From assembly GCF_014646235.1 (NCBI RefSeq), contig NZ_BMNB01000033.1, forward strand, positions 1 through 64,000: a stretch of DNA of 64,000 nucleotides, in the 5' to 3' direction. Source of the DNA: Micromonospora sonchi (GTDB taxonomy: Bacteria > Actinomycetota > Actinomycetes > Mycobacteriales > Micromonosporaceae). Below, piece after piece: positions 49,857 to 59,334 of the stretch. A program made the position numbers and the translations under genes. The first letter of the stretch is position 1, and the number at the start of each line of letters is the position of its first letter. Below the pieces are notes generated by a model, which ran no database searches, was not told the DNA's origin, and worked only from the letters and a program-made list of their open reading frames with translations.

Positions 49857-51161
49857 TCAGCCGGAAGGCCGCCGCCAGACGTCGTCCGTCGTCTCCGTCG
49901 GCTGACCGGGGCCGTGGGTGGGCGCCGCCGGGCCACCCTGCGGCGGGACGTGCGGCATCGCGGGATCGTCCCCGGCCAACTGCGGGTCCTGGTCGGCAAG
50001 CTCGGCCTGGCGCCGACGCGCTCGGCCGCGCAGCAGCATGACGGTGCCCACGACCCCGCCGACGAGCAGGATGAGTACGGCGATGATCACCGACCACACG
50101 AAGATCAGGATGCCGTCCTCGCGTTCCCGGGGGTCGGCCCACCGTTCGACCCCATCGGGTGCCGGTGCGGCGCTCGCGGTGCGGCTGCCCCGGCCGTCGG
50201 GCTCGCCGGTCAGCGCCTCCCGCAGGTCGAGCACGCCCCAGCCGTAGTAGAAGTCATGACCGGGCTCGCCCGCGTCCTTGGTGGTCTCCAGCAGCCGCTG
50301 GAACAACTGGTAGGAGGTCAGGTCCGGGTACTTGGCCTTGATGAGGGCTGCCGCACCGGCGACGATGGCGCTGCTGTTGCTGCTGCCGGTGGCGGTGCCG
50401 TACCGGCCGCCGGGGATGGCCAGGACGATGTCCTGACCGGGCGCGGCGATGTCGATCCGCAGGTCCAGGGTGCCCGGAACGGAGGCCTTCTTGCTGATCA
50501 CGCCCTTGCGGTCGACGCCGTTGACCGAGATGCAGCCGGGGTGCGAGGCCGGGCTGCCGACGAGGACGTCGGTGTCGTTGCCGGCGGCCGCGACGACGAC
50601 CACGTTGCGCTGGTAGGCACGCGCGACCGCGCGGTTGAGGTCGTCGTTGAAGCTGCTGGAGAGCGAGACGTTGACGACGTCCGCGCCGTTGTCGACCGCC
50701 CAGTCGATACCGGCGGCCAGCGCCGCCGGTGCGATCAGCGGGCTCCGCTTACCTTTGATGGTCACCGGCAGGATCTTGGCTTTCGGCGCGATGCCGAGCA
50801 CCCCGTTCCGGTTGCCCGGCCCGTGCCCGTGGCCGGCGATCAGCGAGGCCACGCCGGTGCCGTGCCCCTCCCGCTCCCGGTCGACCTGCCCCAAGCTGTC
50901 GTCGTCGTAGAGATCGACGCCGGGCAGGACATTGTCCTTCAGGTCCGGGTGTTTCGCGTCCACCCCGGTGTCGATCACCGCGACCACGATGCCCTCACCC
51001 TGGGTGACTTTGTGCATCTCGGCGAGTTCGAGGGTCTTGACATGCCACGAGTCGTCCCGGACGGAGTCCGCCAGTGCCGGCGCCGCGGGCAGGGCCAGGG
51101 CCGCCAGGACGCTCACGGTGCTGAGCGCCGCGGCAGCCGCCGATCGGGTGAGGACATGCAT
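49857..51161 (-). CDS. mycP: Mycosin (MycP-type subtilisin protease), copy 1
   Basis: The 434-residue protein has a signal peptide (VSVLAALALPAAPALA), a subtilase domain with Asp64 (VAVIDTGVD), His100 (EGHGTGVAS) and Ser261, and a C-terminal membrane span (IFVWSVIIAVLILLVGGVVGTVMLL) with a basic cytoplasmic tail, as expected for mycosins. The serine motif reads GSSNSSAIVAG instead of the usual GTSFATPMVSA, a clear departure although the Ser is kept. Asn195 in AAAGND supplies the oxyanion hole. Mycosins stabilise and process T7SS components. GAGGAAGG precedes the ATG. Confidence 0.92.
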   Translation of the reverse strand: MHVLTRSAAAAALSTVSVLAALALPAAPALADSVRDDSWHVKTLELAEMHKVTQGEGIVVAVIDTGVDAKHPDLKDNVLPGVDLYDDDSLGQVDREREGHGTGVASLIAGHGHGPGNRNGVLGIAPKAKILPVTIKGKRSPLIAPAALAAGIDWAVDNGADVVNVSLSSSFNDDLNRAVARAYQRNVVVVAAAGNDTDVLVGSPASHPGCISVNGVDRKGVISKKASVPGTLDLRIDIAAPGQDIVLAIPGGRYGTATGSSNSSAIVAGAAALIKAKYPDLTSYQLFQRLLETTKDAGEPGHDFYYGWGVLDLREALTGEPDGRGSRTASAAPAPDGVERWADPREREDGILIFVWSVIIAVLILLVGGVVGTVMLLRGRARRRQAELADQDPQLAGDDPAMPHVPPQGGPAAPTHGPGQPTETTDDVWRRPSG

Positions 51162-51266
51162 GCCCGCCTACCTTCCTCTGTGGTTCATGGCGGTACGGCC
51201 GGGGATGGACGGTCACCGCATGGTACGGGCCGGCCACCCAAGGTGGATTGACCGGCCCGTTCGACG

Positions 51267-53003
51267 TCAGCCCTGGCCGAGCGCCCGGCCCTGTTCACGG
51301 GGGCGGTGCTCCGTCGGTGCCTCGACGACGCCGACCGCCGAGGACTCGGTGGCCCACAGTTCGTCGTCGCCGTCGCCGTACTCCCAGGTCTCCTGCTCCA
51401 CGTCCCGCTGCCCGCCGTTGCGCTGGCCCGGGGCAGCCGACCCACCGCGCCGGCCGCCGAGCGACGGTGCCGGTCCGGTGGTCGGTGCCGGCCGCCCGGT
51501 GCCCGTCCGGCCGCTCAGGCCGGGCCGACCGCCGCTGGTTGGGGCGCTCGGCCCCGCGGCCGGAGGGCTGGCCGGTTGGCCGGAACGACCGGTCAGCGGG
51601 GATCCGATCCTCGGCGGGGTGCCCGGGGTGGCGCCGCGCTGGCCGGGGCGGGCGGTGGAGCCCGGCAGGCGCGGGCTCGACGGCGGCGGGGTGGCCGATG
51701 CCCCCGGCCGGGCACTGGCGGGTGGCCGGGCCGGACCGGCGCCGGGGGCGCCGGTGTTGCCCGGCAGGGTCGGACGGCTCGGCGCGGGGCCGCGTCGGCC
51801 ACCGCCCGGTGCTCCGGACCCGCTGCCCGGACCGCCGGCGCCGGGCAGCGTAGGACGGTTCGGCGCCGGGCCGCGGCTGGTCGGTGCGCCGGGGCCACCC
51901 GAACCCGGCAGGGTGGTCCGGGGTGCGTTCGGCCGGGCTCCCGGATTCGGCGAGGCCGGACCCGGGTTGCCGGGGCGAATTCCTGGTCCGCCCATCGGCG
52001 GAACGGCCGGGCCGGGCGCCGTGGGCGCGTTCGGCGCGGAGGTGACCGGTGGCGGGGTGGGCGCCGGCGCGGGAGGCGCGGTGACCGTGGCGCCGCCGGC
52101 GAGCCCGACGCCGTCCGGCACGTTCGGTGGTGGCATGGCGGGCTGGTTCGGCCGATCGCCCAGGTCGGGCTGGTTCGGCTGATCGCCCAGGTCGGGTCGG
52201 TTCGGCTGGTCGCCCAGGTTGGGCCGGTTCGGCATGTCGGGCCGGTTCGGCATGTTCGGTCGGTTCGGGCCCGGCCCGCTCGGGGGCGTGCCCGGCTGCG
52301 GTGCACCCGGTCTGCCCGGCCTGGGCACGTTGCCCGAATGACGGACGACCGCGTCCGTCGGGCCCTTGAACTTGCCGCCCCGGGAGAGGTTCGAGATGTA
52401 GACGTCGATGTACAGGTCGGCGAGCGGCTTGACGATGTTCTTGGCGCGCTGGTGGAAGTCCTTCTGCACCTCGTCGTACGACTTGTGCTTGTCGCCGAAG
52501 ATGTCGCCGAAGGTGATCTTGGCTTTGTCCTTCTCGAAGATCTCCTGCTGCCGCTTCTGCTCGGCCTGGTACTCCTTCCAGAGCTCGGTCATCTGGCGCT
52601 GGCTGGACGCGATCTTCCCGGCCAACTGCTCCAGGCCGGTGGCGTTGTTGCTGGCCACGGTCTTCCACTCGTCGAGCGAGTGCAGCGTGGCGCCCACCCG
52701 CGACATGAACTCCCGAGCGGCCGGCGAACTCCACTTCGCGTCCAGCGAGTTGGCGTGGCGCTTGAGGTTGTCCCGAGTGGATTCGAGCAGGCTTGCCGCC
52801 CGGCGCCACATCTCGGCGAGCGCCGTGGTGCGTTCGTCGCTCTCTTTGCGGACGTGCTCCCACATCGTCTCGATGTTGACGTCGTCCCACGCCGTGGGCT
52901 GGTACGGCGTGGCCTGCGCGGCCCGCTCGGCCGCGTAGTCGTCCGACACCCCGGCGTACACGGGATAGCTGATCGGCTTGAAGCCGTAGTAGTCGTCCGT
53001 CAT
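51267..53003 (-). CDS. T7SS-associated protein with helical N-terminus and Pro/Gly-rich tail
   Basis: The 578-residue protein has an N-terminal ~220-residue helical region with WXG100-like features (LAEMWRRAASLLESTRDNL, KWSSPAAREFMSRV, coiled QRQMTELWKEYQAEQKRQQ). It is followed by a ~330-residue Pro/Gly/Arg-rich tail with NRPDMP and NQPDLGDRP repeats, ending in an acidic segment (EYGDGDDELWATE). The layout resembles PPE- or EspI-like T7SS proteins. Together with the 205-residue protein encoded upstream it may form a secreted helical pair. Function is inferred from position and fold pattern only. Confidence 0.75.
   Translation of the reverse strand: MTDDYYGFKPISYPVYAGVSDDYAAERAAQATPYQPTAWDDVNIETMWEHVRKESDERTTALAEMWRRAASLLESTRDNLKRHANSLDAKWSSPAAREFMSRVGATLHSLDEWKTVASNNATGLEQLAGKIASSQRQMTELWKEYQAEQKRQQEIFEKDKAKITFGDIFGDKHKSYDEVQKDFHQRAKNIVKPLADLYIDVYISNLSRGGKFKGPTDAVVRHSGNVPRPGRPGAPQPGTPPSGPGPNRPNMPNRPDMPNRPNLGDQPNRPDLGDQPNQPDLGDRPNQPAMPPPNVPDGVGLAGGATVTAPPAPAPTPPPVTSAPNAPTAPGPAVPPMGGPGIRPGNPGPASPNPGARPNAPRTTLPGSGGPGAPTSRGPAPNRPTLPGAGGPGSGSGAPGGGRRGPAPSRPTLPGNTGAPGAGPARPPASARPGASATPPPSSPRLPGSTARPGQRGATPGTPPRIGSPLTGRSGQPASPPAAGPSAPTSGGRPGLSGRTGTGRPAPTTGPAPSLGGRRGGSAAPGQRNGGQRDVEQETWEYGDGDDELWATESSAVGVVEAPTEHRPREQGRALGQG
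52137..52268 (-). repeat. Coding repeats NRPxMP / NxPDLGDxP
   Basis: Three 18-bp units (NRPNMP, NRPDMP, NRPNLG) run into 27-bp units (NRPNLGDQP, NRPDLGDQP, NQPDLGDRP). The array lies at the start of the Pro-rich tail of the T7SS-associated protein and stays in frame throughout. Confidence 0.75.
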
Positions 53004-53037
53004 CCCCGCTCCTCAGTACCCGCGTCCCTGCCGCCAG

Positions 53038-53655
53038 TCAGCGCCGGCCGGACTGGTCCATCCGGAAGTCGTCCCCGTGCATGCGCTGGTCCTCGCCCGG
53101 GATCTGGTACGCGCCCGGCCCCTCACCCACGGTGTCCGGCTTGGTCCATTCCGGGGCCTCTTCCCGCTTATCCTCGACGGTGCAGGAGTCCATGCCGTAG
53201 TAGGGGCCGACGACCTCCGGGTTCTTGGCCTCCGCCGGGACTTTGTCGGCCGGGTCGCCCTTCTGCTGCCAGGCGCCGCTGAGGGTGTCCTGGCCGTCGA
53301 CCGCCTGGAAAGCGTTGTAGACGTCGTCGTTGGTCGCCTGGGCCAACGCGTCGCCCATCAGGTACTCGGCGGAGATGGACAGGGCCGCCGTGCTGAGCGC
53401 GGTCAGGCCCTTCATCACGTCACCCATCAGGTGGGACACGGCCATCCGGCTCTCGTCGTGCCGTCCCCGGAAGAACGCGGCCTCCTTGAGCCCGCCTCGG
53501 CCGAACGGCGCCTGCACGGTGAGCATCGGGCTCACGCCGTTCTCGTAGCTGGGCACGAAGTTGGTCTTCAACTCGTTCTGGATCGCCTGCGCGAAGTCCT
53601 TCAACTGGTTGACGTCGACGTCGATGTTTTCGTTGACGAGCCACTCGCCGCCCAT
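53038..53655 (-). CDS. T7SS-associated helical protein
   Basis: GGAGGAATC precedes ATG 53655. The 205-residue protein begins with a long helix (VDVNQLKDFAQAIQNELKT) and a second helical stretch (SHLMGDVMKGLTALSTAALSISAEYL), then a loop-rich acidic C-terminus with GPYYGMDSCTVEDKREEAPEW. There is no signal peptide and no WXG motif. It is encoded between eccC and the Pro-rich WXG-like protein on the same strand, 34 nt before the latter, and may be its PE-like partner. I do not recognise a named family. Confidence 0.7.
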   Translation of the reverse strand: MGGEWLVNENIDVDVNQLKDFAQAIQNELKTNFVPSYENGVSPMLTVQAPFGRGGLKEAAFFRGRHDESRMAVSHLMGDVMKGLTALSTAALSISAEYLMGDALAQATNDDVYNAFQAVDGQDTLSGAWQQKGDPADKVPAEAKNPEVVGPYYGMDSCTVEDKREEAPEWTKPDTVGEGPGAYQIPGEDQRMHGDDFRMDQSGRR

Positions 53656-53786
53656 GATTCCTCCCCCGATGCCTTACCCGGTGCTGGCGCGGCTGACCCT
53701 CGTCGTGGCAAATCGAGGGGTCGCAGCCGCGCACCGTGCGTCCACTCTGGCCGACCGTAGGTCGATCGGGCAACCCCGTACGCCGC

Positions 53787-56700
53787 TCACGAGCGTTGCG
53801 GAAGGTTCACCAGCTGCACCAACCGGGTCCCGCCGCGCCGGGACACCAACCAGCCACGGCCGGGCGGTAGCGGTCCGGGGCGGACGGTGCCGAGCAGCAC
53901 CCCTTCGTCCCGGTTGCCGGACATCACGATGCCCGGCGTGCTGATCTCGCGCAACCGCATCAGCACCGGCTCGTAGAGCGCCCGGCTCGCGCCGCCGGTG
54001 CGGCGGGCGATGACCAGGTGCAGGCCGATGTCCCGGGCCTGGGGCAGGAATTCCAGCAGCGGGGTCAGCGGATTGCTGCCCGCTCCGGCGACCAGGTCGT
54101 AGTCGTCGACCAGCACGTACAGGTCGGGGCCCTTCCACCAGTCGCGGGCCCGCAGCCGCTCCGCGCTGATGTCGGGCGGGGGCAGTCGGTCCCGCATCAC
54201 TGCGGCCACCTCGGCCACGATGCCCTCGGTGACCTGTGCGGTGGACCCGTAGCCGATCAGATGCGGCGTGTCGATGTCGCCGAGCAGGCTGCGCCGGTAG
54301 TCGACGATGACCAGCCGTGCCTCGGTCAGCTCGTGCCGGTCGACGATCGTCTGCGCGAGCGCCCGCAGGAAGGTGCTCTTACCCGACTCGCCGTCGCCGA
54401 AGAGGATGAAGTGCGGGTCGCCGGCGAAGTCCAGGTGCACCGGCTGGAGGTCGACCTCGGCGATGCCGATCGGCACCCCGGGGCGTCCGGTGCTCGGCAG
54501 GCTGCCGTAGGGGACGGTCGGCGGAAGCAGGCGGATCGGCGGGGCCCCCGGCCCCTGCCAGGCAGCGGCCAGATCGGTGACCAGTTTGCGGGAGCCCTCG
54601 GGCAGGCTGTCGGCCTCCTGCGCACCGTCGGTGCGCGGCAGCGCTGCCAGGAACTGCTGCCCGTCCGGCGTGATGCCCCGGCCCGGTGACTTCTCCGGCA
54701 CGTTCATGGCCGCACGGCGGTCCAGGTTGGAGTCGCTCGGGTCGGCCAGCCACAACTCGAGCCGGGTGCCGAAGACGTCCCGGACGGCCGGGCGCAGGTC
54801 CATCCAGCGTCCGGCCGTGACGATCAGGTGGATGCCGAAGGAGAGCCCCCGGTTGGCGATGTCGTTGATGGTCGCCTCCAGGTCCTCGAACTCCGCCCGC
54901 AGCGTCGACCACCCGTCGATGACGAGGAAGATGTCGCCGAACGGGTCGTCGTTGTGCTGACCGTGCCGGCGAGCACGCCGGTACGCGGACATCGAGTCCA
55001 CGCCCCGCTCGGCGAAGCGCCGCTCCCGCTCACCCATCAGCAGTTGCAGCTCGGCGATGGTGCGGCGGACCAGGCCGGCGTCGAGGCGGGTTGCCACCGA
55101 GCCGACGTGCGGCAGGTCGCGCAGCGACGACAGGGCGCTGCTGCCCAGGTCGAGGCAGTACACCTGCGCCTCGCGTGGGGTGTGGGTGAGCGCCAGCGAC
55201 GTCACGATCGTCCGCAGCAGGGTGCTCTTGCCGCTCTGCGGACCGCCCACGATCACCGCGTGGCCCGCCGCGCCGGCCAGGTCGAACCAGAGCACGTCCC
55301 GGCGCTGTTCGAACGGCTTGTCGACGATGCCGACCGCCACCTGCAACTCGCCGAGCAGACCGGCGTGCGCCACGGTGATCCCCCGGGCCGGGTCGGCGGT
55401 CAGTGGCGGCAGCATCTGGTCCAGCGTCGGCGGCTCGGCGAGCGGCGGAAGCCAGACCTGGTGGGCCGGCTTGCCCCGCCCCACGAGCCGTCCGACCAGA
55501 ATGTCCAGCACGCTCTCGCCGACCCCGTCGGCCGGCTCCGACGCCTCCTCCTCCTTCGGCGTACGGGTCACCGGCGGCGCGACGTAGGTGGTGCTGTACT
55601 CGCGTACCTGGTCCCCACCGCCACCGGCCGCGACGGCCGCGGCGGTCTTGCCCCGAAAGACGCCGGAGACGTACGCGGCCTTGAACCGCACCAGCGGCTC
55701 GGTGCCGAAGCGCAGGTAACCGTGGCCCGGCGAGCGGGGCAGCTCGTACGCGTCGGTGGCGCCGAGCACCACCCGGGACTCCATCGCCGAGAAGGTCCGC
55801 AGACCGACCCGGTACGACAGGTGGGTGTCCAGCCCGCGCAGCCGGCCCTCCTCCAGCCGCTGCGAAGCCAGCAGCAGATGTACGCCCAGCGACCGGCCGA
55901 CCCGGCCGATCTGCACGAACATGTCGATGAAGTCGGGCTTGGCGGTGAGCAGCTCGGAGAACTCGTCGCAGATGATGAGCAGGCTGGGCAGCGGTGCCAG
56001 CGGGGCGCCCGCCGCCCGGGCCTTCTCGTAGTCGCGCTGCGAGGCGTAGTTGCCCGCCGCGCGGAGCAGCTCCTGGCGGCGTACCAGCTCGCCGTTGATC
56101 GCGTCGGTCATCCGGTCCACCAGCGGCAGCTCGTCGGCCAGGTTGGTGATCACCGCGCTGGTGTGCGGCAACCCGTCGAGCCGGGTGAAGGTGGCGCCAC
56201 CCTTGAAGTCGACCAGGACGAAGTTGAGACTCTCCGAGGAGTGCGTCGCCGCGAGCGCCAGCACCAGGGTGCGCAGCAGCTCGGACTTGCCGGAACCGGT
56301 GGCGCCGATGAGCAGCCCGTGCGGGCCCATGCCGTCCTGCGCCGACTCCTTCAGGTCCAGCTCGACCGGTGCGCCGTCGGCACCCAGGCCGATCGGCACC
56401 CGCAGCCGGTCGCGGTTGGGGCGCGGCTGCCAGGCCCGGTCGACGTCGAACTCGTACGGGTCACCGATGCCGAGCAGCTCTTCCAGGCCCAGTTCGGTGG
56501 CGAGCGGGCTGTCGCCACTGGCCCGGGAGGCGGCTGACAAACGCAGCGGGGCCAGCTGCATCGCCAGCGCCTCGATCTCCGCCAGCCGGCAGTCGTCGGC
56601 CCGGCCGATCTCCGCCGGCCCGTCGACCGTGGTGCTGTGCAGTTGGCGGTCCGCCGTCGCGTCGAGCACCAGTCGCGCCCGGTCGAGCAGGCGCGGCGGC

Positions 56701-57749
56701 GCGGTGGAGAGATCGAGCAGCGTGACGCCCTCCACGCCGCCCTCGGTCATCAGGTGGTCCGAGCCGGCGGTGTCCCCGCCGTCGATCACCACCAGCACGT
56801 GTGGCCCGCCGACCTGTGCCGCGCCGCCGCTGGCGTTGAACCGGGGCCGGCTGGCCAGCACGTCGTCGAGCATCGCCTCCAGGCCGGTGACCGAGCCGGA
56901 CACCAACCGCAGCTGGCCGAGCGCGTCGGTACGCGACGGGTGCAGGGCGTGCGGCAGCCACTTCGTCCACTCCCAGTGCGCCCGCCGGTCCGGCGAGACG
57001 CAGACCGCGACGAGCATGTCGTCGGGCGCGTGGAACGCGGTGGCCTGGGCCAGCATCGCCCGGACCATGCCCAGGGCGGCGTCGTCGTCGCCGCGCAGGT
57101 ACACCCGCGCGAAACCGTTCAACGCCATGGTCACCGGCAGGTCCGGCACCTCGCCGTAGGTGGTGAGGAAGCGGCGCAGGGCCAGCGCGCACATCGGCTC
57201 GAGCTTCTCCAGCGAGGTCGCCGGCGGTGGCACCAGCGGCGTGGCCAGCTCCTGCGGCCCGAGACCGATGCGTACGGTGGCGAAGTCCACGTCGCCGCGA
57301 CGGCGCTCCCACAGCCGTGGCCCGAGCGGCAGGGACCAGAGGACGTCCGGATCCGGGTGCCGGTAGAAGGCCGCCTCACGCTGCTTGCGGATCGTCTTGA
57401 GCACCCGGCGGCGCTGGCGCGACAGGTGCGTCATGTATTCCCGACGCTTCTGCAGCATTTCCTGCTTGCTCGGCCCACCGGCATTGTTGGTCAGCTGGGA
57501 GCCGAGCATGCCGATGGCGGAGAGCCCGAACAGGCCGCCGGTCACATAGCCCAGAGTCGAGCCACCCCGACCGGCGAACATCAGCGCCATCGCGAAGGAG
57601 CCGGCGAGCATCGGCAGCATCATCATCATCTGCCCCCACCCCTTGCCGCTGGGTGGGGGCACCTCGGGCGGAGTGTCCAGCAGCACCTCGCCGGAGGGGT
57701 ACTCCGGCTCCGGCTGCCGAGCGGGTCGCTTGACGACCACCGTGCTCAC
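53787..57749 (-). CDS. eccC: Type VII secretion ATPase EccC (three FtsK/SpoIIIE domains)
   Basis: Start GTG 57749 has ACGGAGG 8 nt upstream. The 1320-residue single-chain protein has two N-terminal membrane spans (about 40-80), a stalk, then three FtsK-type ATPases: Walker A GATGSGKS (Lys488), GGPQSGKS (Lys841) and GDGESGKS (Lys1124). Walker B is complete only in the first (LLIICDEFSELL); the second reads IFLVIDGWSTL and the third LYVLVDDYDLV. This matches the known pattern in which ATPase 1 does the work and 2-3 bind and regulate. EccC recognises WXG100 signals and drives export. It is not split into Ca/Cb. Confidence 0.96.
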   Translation of the reverse strand: MSTVVVKRPARQPEPEYPSGEVLLDTPPEVPPPSGKGWGQMMMMLPMLAGSFAMALMFAGRGGSTLGYVTGGLFGLSAIGMLGSQLTNNAGGPSKQEMLQKRREYMTHLSRQRRRVLKTIRKQREAAFYRHPDPDVLWSLPLGPRLWERRRGDVDFATVRIGLGPQELATPLVPPPATSLEKLEPMCALALRRFLTTYGEVPDLPVTMALNGFARVYLRGDDDAALGMVRAMLAQATAFHAPDDMLVAVCVSPDRRAHWEWTKWLPHALHPSRTDALGQLRLVSGSVTGLEAMLDDVLASRPRFNASGGAAQVGGPHVLVVIDGGDTAGSDHLMTEGGVEGVTLLDLSTAPPRLLDRARLVLDATADRQLHSTTVDGPAEIGRADDCRLAEIEALAMQLAPLRLSAASRASGDSPLATELGLEELLGIGDPYEFDVDRAWQPRPNRDRLRVPIGLGADGAPVELDLKESAQDGMGPHGLLIGATGSGKSELLRTLVLALAATHSSESLNFVLVDFKGGATFTRLDGLPHTSAVITNLADELPLVDRMTDAINGELVRRQELLRAAGNYASQRDYEKARAAGAPLAPLPSLLIICDEFSELLTAKPDFIDMFVQIGRVGRSLGVHLLLASQRLEEGRLRGLDTHLSYRVGLRTFSAMESRVVLGATDAYELPRSPGHGYLRFGTEPLVRFKAAYVSGVFRGKTAAAVAAGGGGDQVREYSTTYVAPPVTRTPKEEEASEPADGVGESVLDILVGRLVGRGKPAHQVWLPPLAEPPTLDQMLPPLTADPARGITVAHAGLLGELQVAVGIVDKPFEQRRDVLWFDLAGAAGHAVIVGGPQSGKSTLLRTIVTSLALTHTPREAQVYCLDLGSSALSSLRDLPHVGSVATRLDAGLVRRTIAELQLLMGERERRFAERGVDSMSAYRRARRHGQHNDDPFGDIFLVIDGWSTLRAEFEDLEATINDIANRGLSFGIHLIVTAGRWMDLRPAVRDVFGTRLELWLADPSDSNLDRRAAMNVPEKSPGRGITPDGQQFLAALPRTDGAQEADSLPEGSRKLVTDLAAAWQGPGAPPIRLLPPTVPYGSLPSTGRPGVPIGIAEVDLQPVHLDFAGDPHFILFGDGESGKSTFLRALAQTIVDRHELTEARLVIVDYRRSLLGDIDTPHLIGYGSTAQVTEGIVAEVAAVMRDRLPPPDISAERLRARDWWKGPDLYVLVDDYDLVAGAGSNPLTPLLEFLPQARDIGLHLVIARRTGGASRALYEPVLMRLREISTPGIVMSGNRDEGVLLGTVRPGPLPPGRGWLVSRRGGTRLVQLVNLPQRS

Positions 57750-57918
57750 GTGACAGACCTCCGTTGCCTCTCGTGGGCGTGGCGGACACGCCCGGCACCC
57801 CCGCACGCTCGGCCACCGTCGTGAACCGGCACCCGCGTCACCGGCACATGGTAGGTAGCCTTCTCCCGTCAAGGACAGCCGCGGGCCGTCGGCCCGCTCC
57901 TCGTACGAGGGGTCGTCA
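57750..57918. promoter_or_regulatory. Divergent promoter region eccC / eccD
   Basis: 169 bp between divergent starts of the two core T7SS genes, holding the Shine-Dalgarno of eccC (ACGGAGG) and of eccD (GAGGGG). No clear operator was seen. Confidence 0.45.
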
Positions 57919-59307
57919 GTGGTCACCCAGACCGGAACCGGACTCGCGCGTATCGCCATCGTCGCCCCCAGCCGGCGGCTTGATCTCGCCTTCCCCGAGC
58001 ACCTGCCGCTCGTCGGGCTGCTGCCCGCGGTGCTGCGGCAAGCTGACGAGGAACCGTCGGACGGCACCACCCACGGTGGATGGTCGCTGCGGCGCACCGA
58101 CGGCAGCGTCGTCGACCTGACCCGTACGCTGGCCGCGCAGAACGTCCGCGACGGCGAGACGCTGCACCTGATGCCCCGCCGTACCGATTGGCCGGAGCTG
58201 GCGTACGACGACCTGATGGAAGCGGTCGCCGACGGCGCCCGGCGGCGCGGTGTGGCCTGGACCCCGTTCGCGACCCGGCTGACCGGTCTGATCGTGGCCG
58301 GAGTGCTGCTGCTGCTCGGCCTGCTCGTGATCGTGACGTCCGAGGAACCCGGCTGGCTCGGCGGCGCGGTCGCGCTCGGCGCCGCCGTCCTGCTTCTGCT
58401 CTGCGGGATCGTGCTGTCCCGGGCGATGGCCGACTCCCTCGCCGGCGCGGTCGTCGCCGCCGCCGGCCTGCCCTACGCCTTCGTCGGCGGCGTTCTGGTG
58501 ATCGGTGACGGCGAATCGGTGTGGGCGCTGGGTGCGCCGCACATCCTCCTCGGTTCGGCCGTGCTGCTGTTGTGCGGGCTGCTCGGCCTGCTCGGCGTCG
58601 GTGACGCGACCCGGGTGTTCGTGGCCGCGGTCTTCGTCGGCTTCTGGGGCATGGTCGGCGGACTGTTCGCCCTCGGCTCCATGGACGCCGCCCAGGGCAG
58701 CGCCATCGTGATCAGCGTGGTGGCCCTGCTGTTGCCGGCCATGCCGCTGCTCGCCGTGCGGCTGGGAAAGATGCCGATGCCGGCGCTGCCGCGCACCGCC
58801 GAGGACCTGCTGCGCGACGAGCCGCAGCCGAAGCGGGAGATGATCTACCAGGCCACCGCCCGGGCCGACGAGGTGCTCACCGGCATGATCTTCGGGGCGT
58901 TCCTGGTCACCATCGCCTGCCTGGTCGTGCTCAACGTGACCGGCACGCTCTCCGCCCTGCTGTTGGCCGGGGTGATCTCGCTGGGCTACCTGCTGCGGGC
59001 CCGGCTGGTGCCGACCGTCCGGCACCGGGTGCCGATGCTCGCCGTCGGCCTGGCGGGTCTGGGCCTGCTGCCGCTGGTCGGTGCCGCCGACGCGTCGACC
59101 GCCGGGCGGGTGCTGGCCGTGCTGCCGGTGGCGCTGGTCGCGGCCGGGCTCTCGGCCGCCGCCGGGCTCGCCTACAGCCGGCGTGCGCCGTCGCCCCGGC
59201 TGGCCCGGCTCGGCGACGTGTGCGACATCCTGCTCCAACTTGCCGTGGTGCCGGTGGCGTGCAGCGTGCTGGGCCTGTACGCGTTCATGCGCGCCATCAA
59301 CGGCTGA
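57919..59307 (+). CDS. eccD: Type VII secretion integral membrane protein EccD
   Basis: Start GTG 57919 with GAGGGG 6 nt upstream. The 462-residue protein has an N-terminal ubiquitin-like YukD domain (about 10-90; ARIAIVAPSRRLDLAFPEHL, VRDGETLHLMP), a cytoplasmic linker and about eleven membrane spans ending in VPVACSVLGLYAFMRAING. EccD dimers form the membrane vestibule of the export complex with EccB, EccC and EccE. It is transcribed away from eccC and converges on a SUKH gene across a short hairpin. Confidence 0.95.
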   Translation: MVTQTGTGLARIAIVAPSRRLDLAFPEHLPLVGLLPAVLRQADEEPSDGTTHGGWSLRRTDGSVVDLTRTLAAQNVRDGETLHLMPRRTDWPELAYDDLMEAVADGARRRGVAWTPFATRLTGLIVAGVLLLLGLLVIVTSEEPGWLGGAVALGAAVLLLLCGIVLSRAMADSLAGAVVAAAGLPYAFVGGVLVIGDGESVWALGAPHILLGSAVLLLCGLLGLLGVGDATRVFVAAVFVGFWGMVGGLFALGSMDAAQGSAIVISVVALLLPAMPLLAVRLGKMPMPALPRTAEDLLRDEPQPKREMIYQATARADEVLTGMIFGAFLVTIACLVVLNVTGTLSALLLAGVISLGYLLRARLVPTVRHRVPMLAVGLAGLGLLPLVGAADASTAGRVLAVLPVALVAAGLSAAAGLAYSRRAPSPRLARLGDVCDILLQLAVVPVACSVLGLYAFMRAING

Positions 59308-59309
59308 CC

Positions 59310-59330
59310 CGACCCGGGACGGCCGGGTCG
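59310..59330. terminator. Hairpin after eccD
   Basis: An 8-bp perfect stem (CGACCCGG, loop GACGG, CCGGGTCG) lies 2 nt after the eccD stop and 5 nt before the stop of the convergent SUKH-type gene. Short but well placed. Confidence 0.55.
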
Positions 59331-59334
59331 GTGG

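Noticed and set aside
51306..53282. 658-residue plus-strand frame
   Set aside because: Shadow of the Pro/Gly-rich T7SS gene; biased codons on both strands keep it open.
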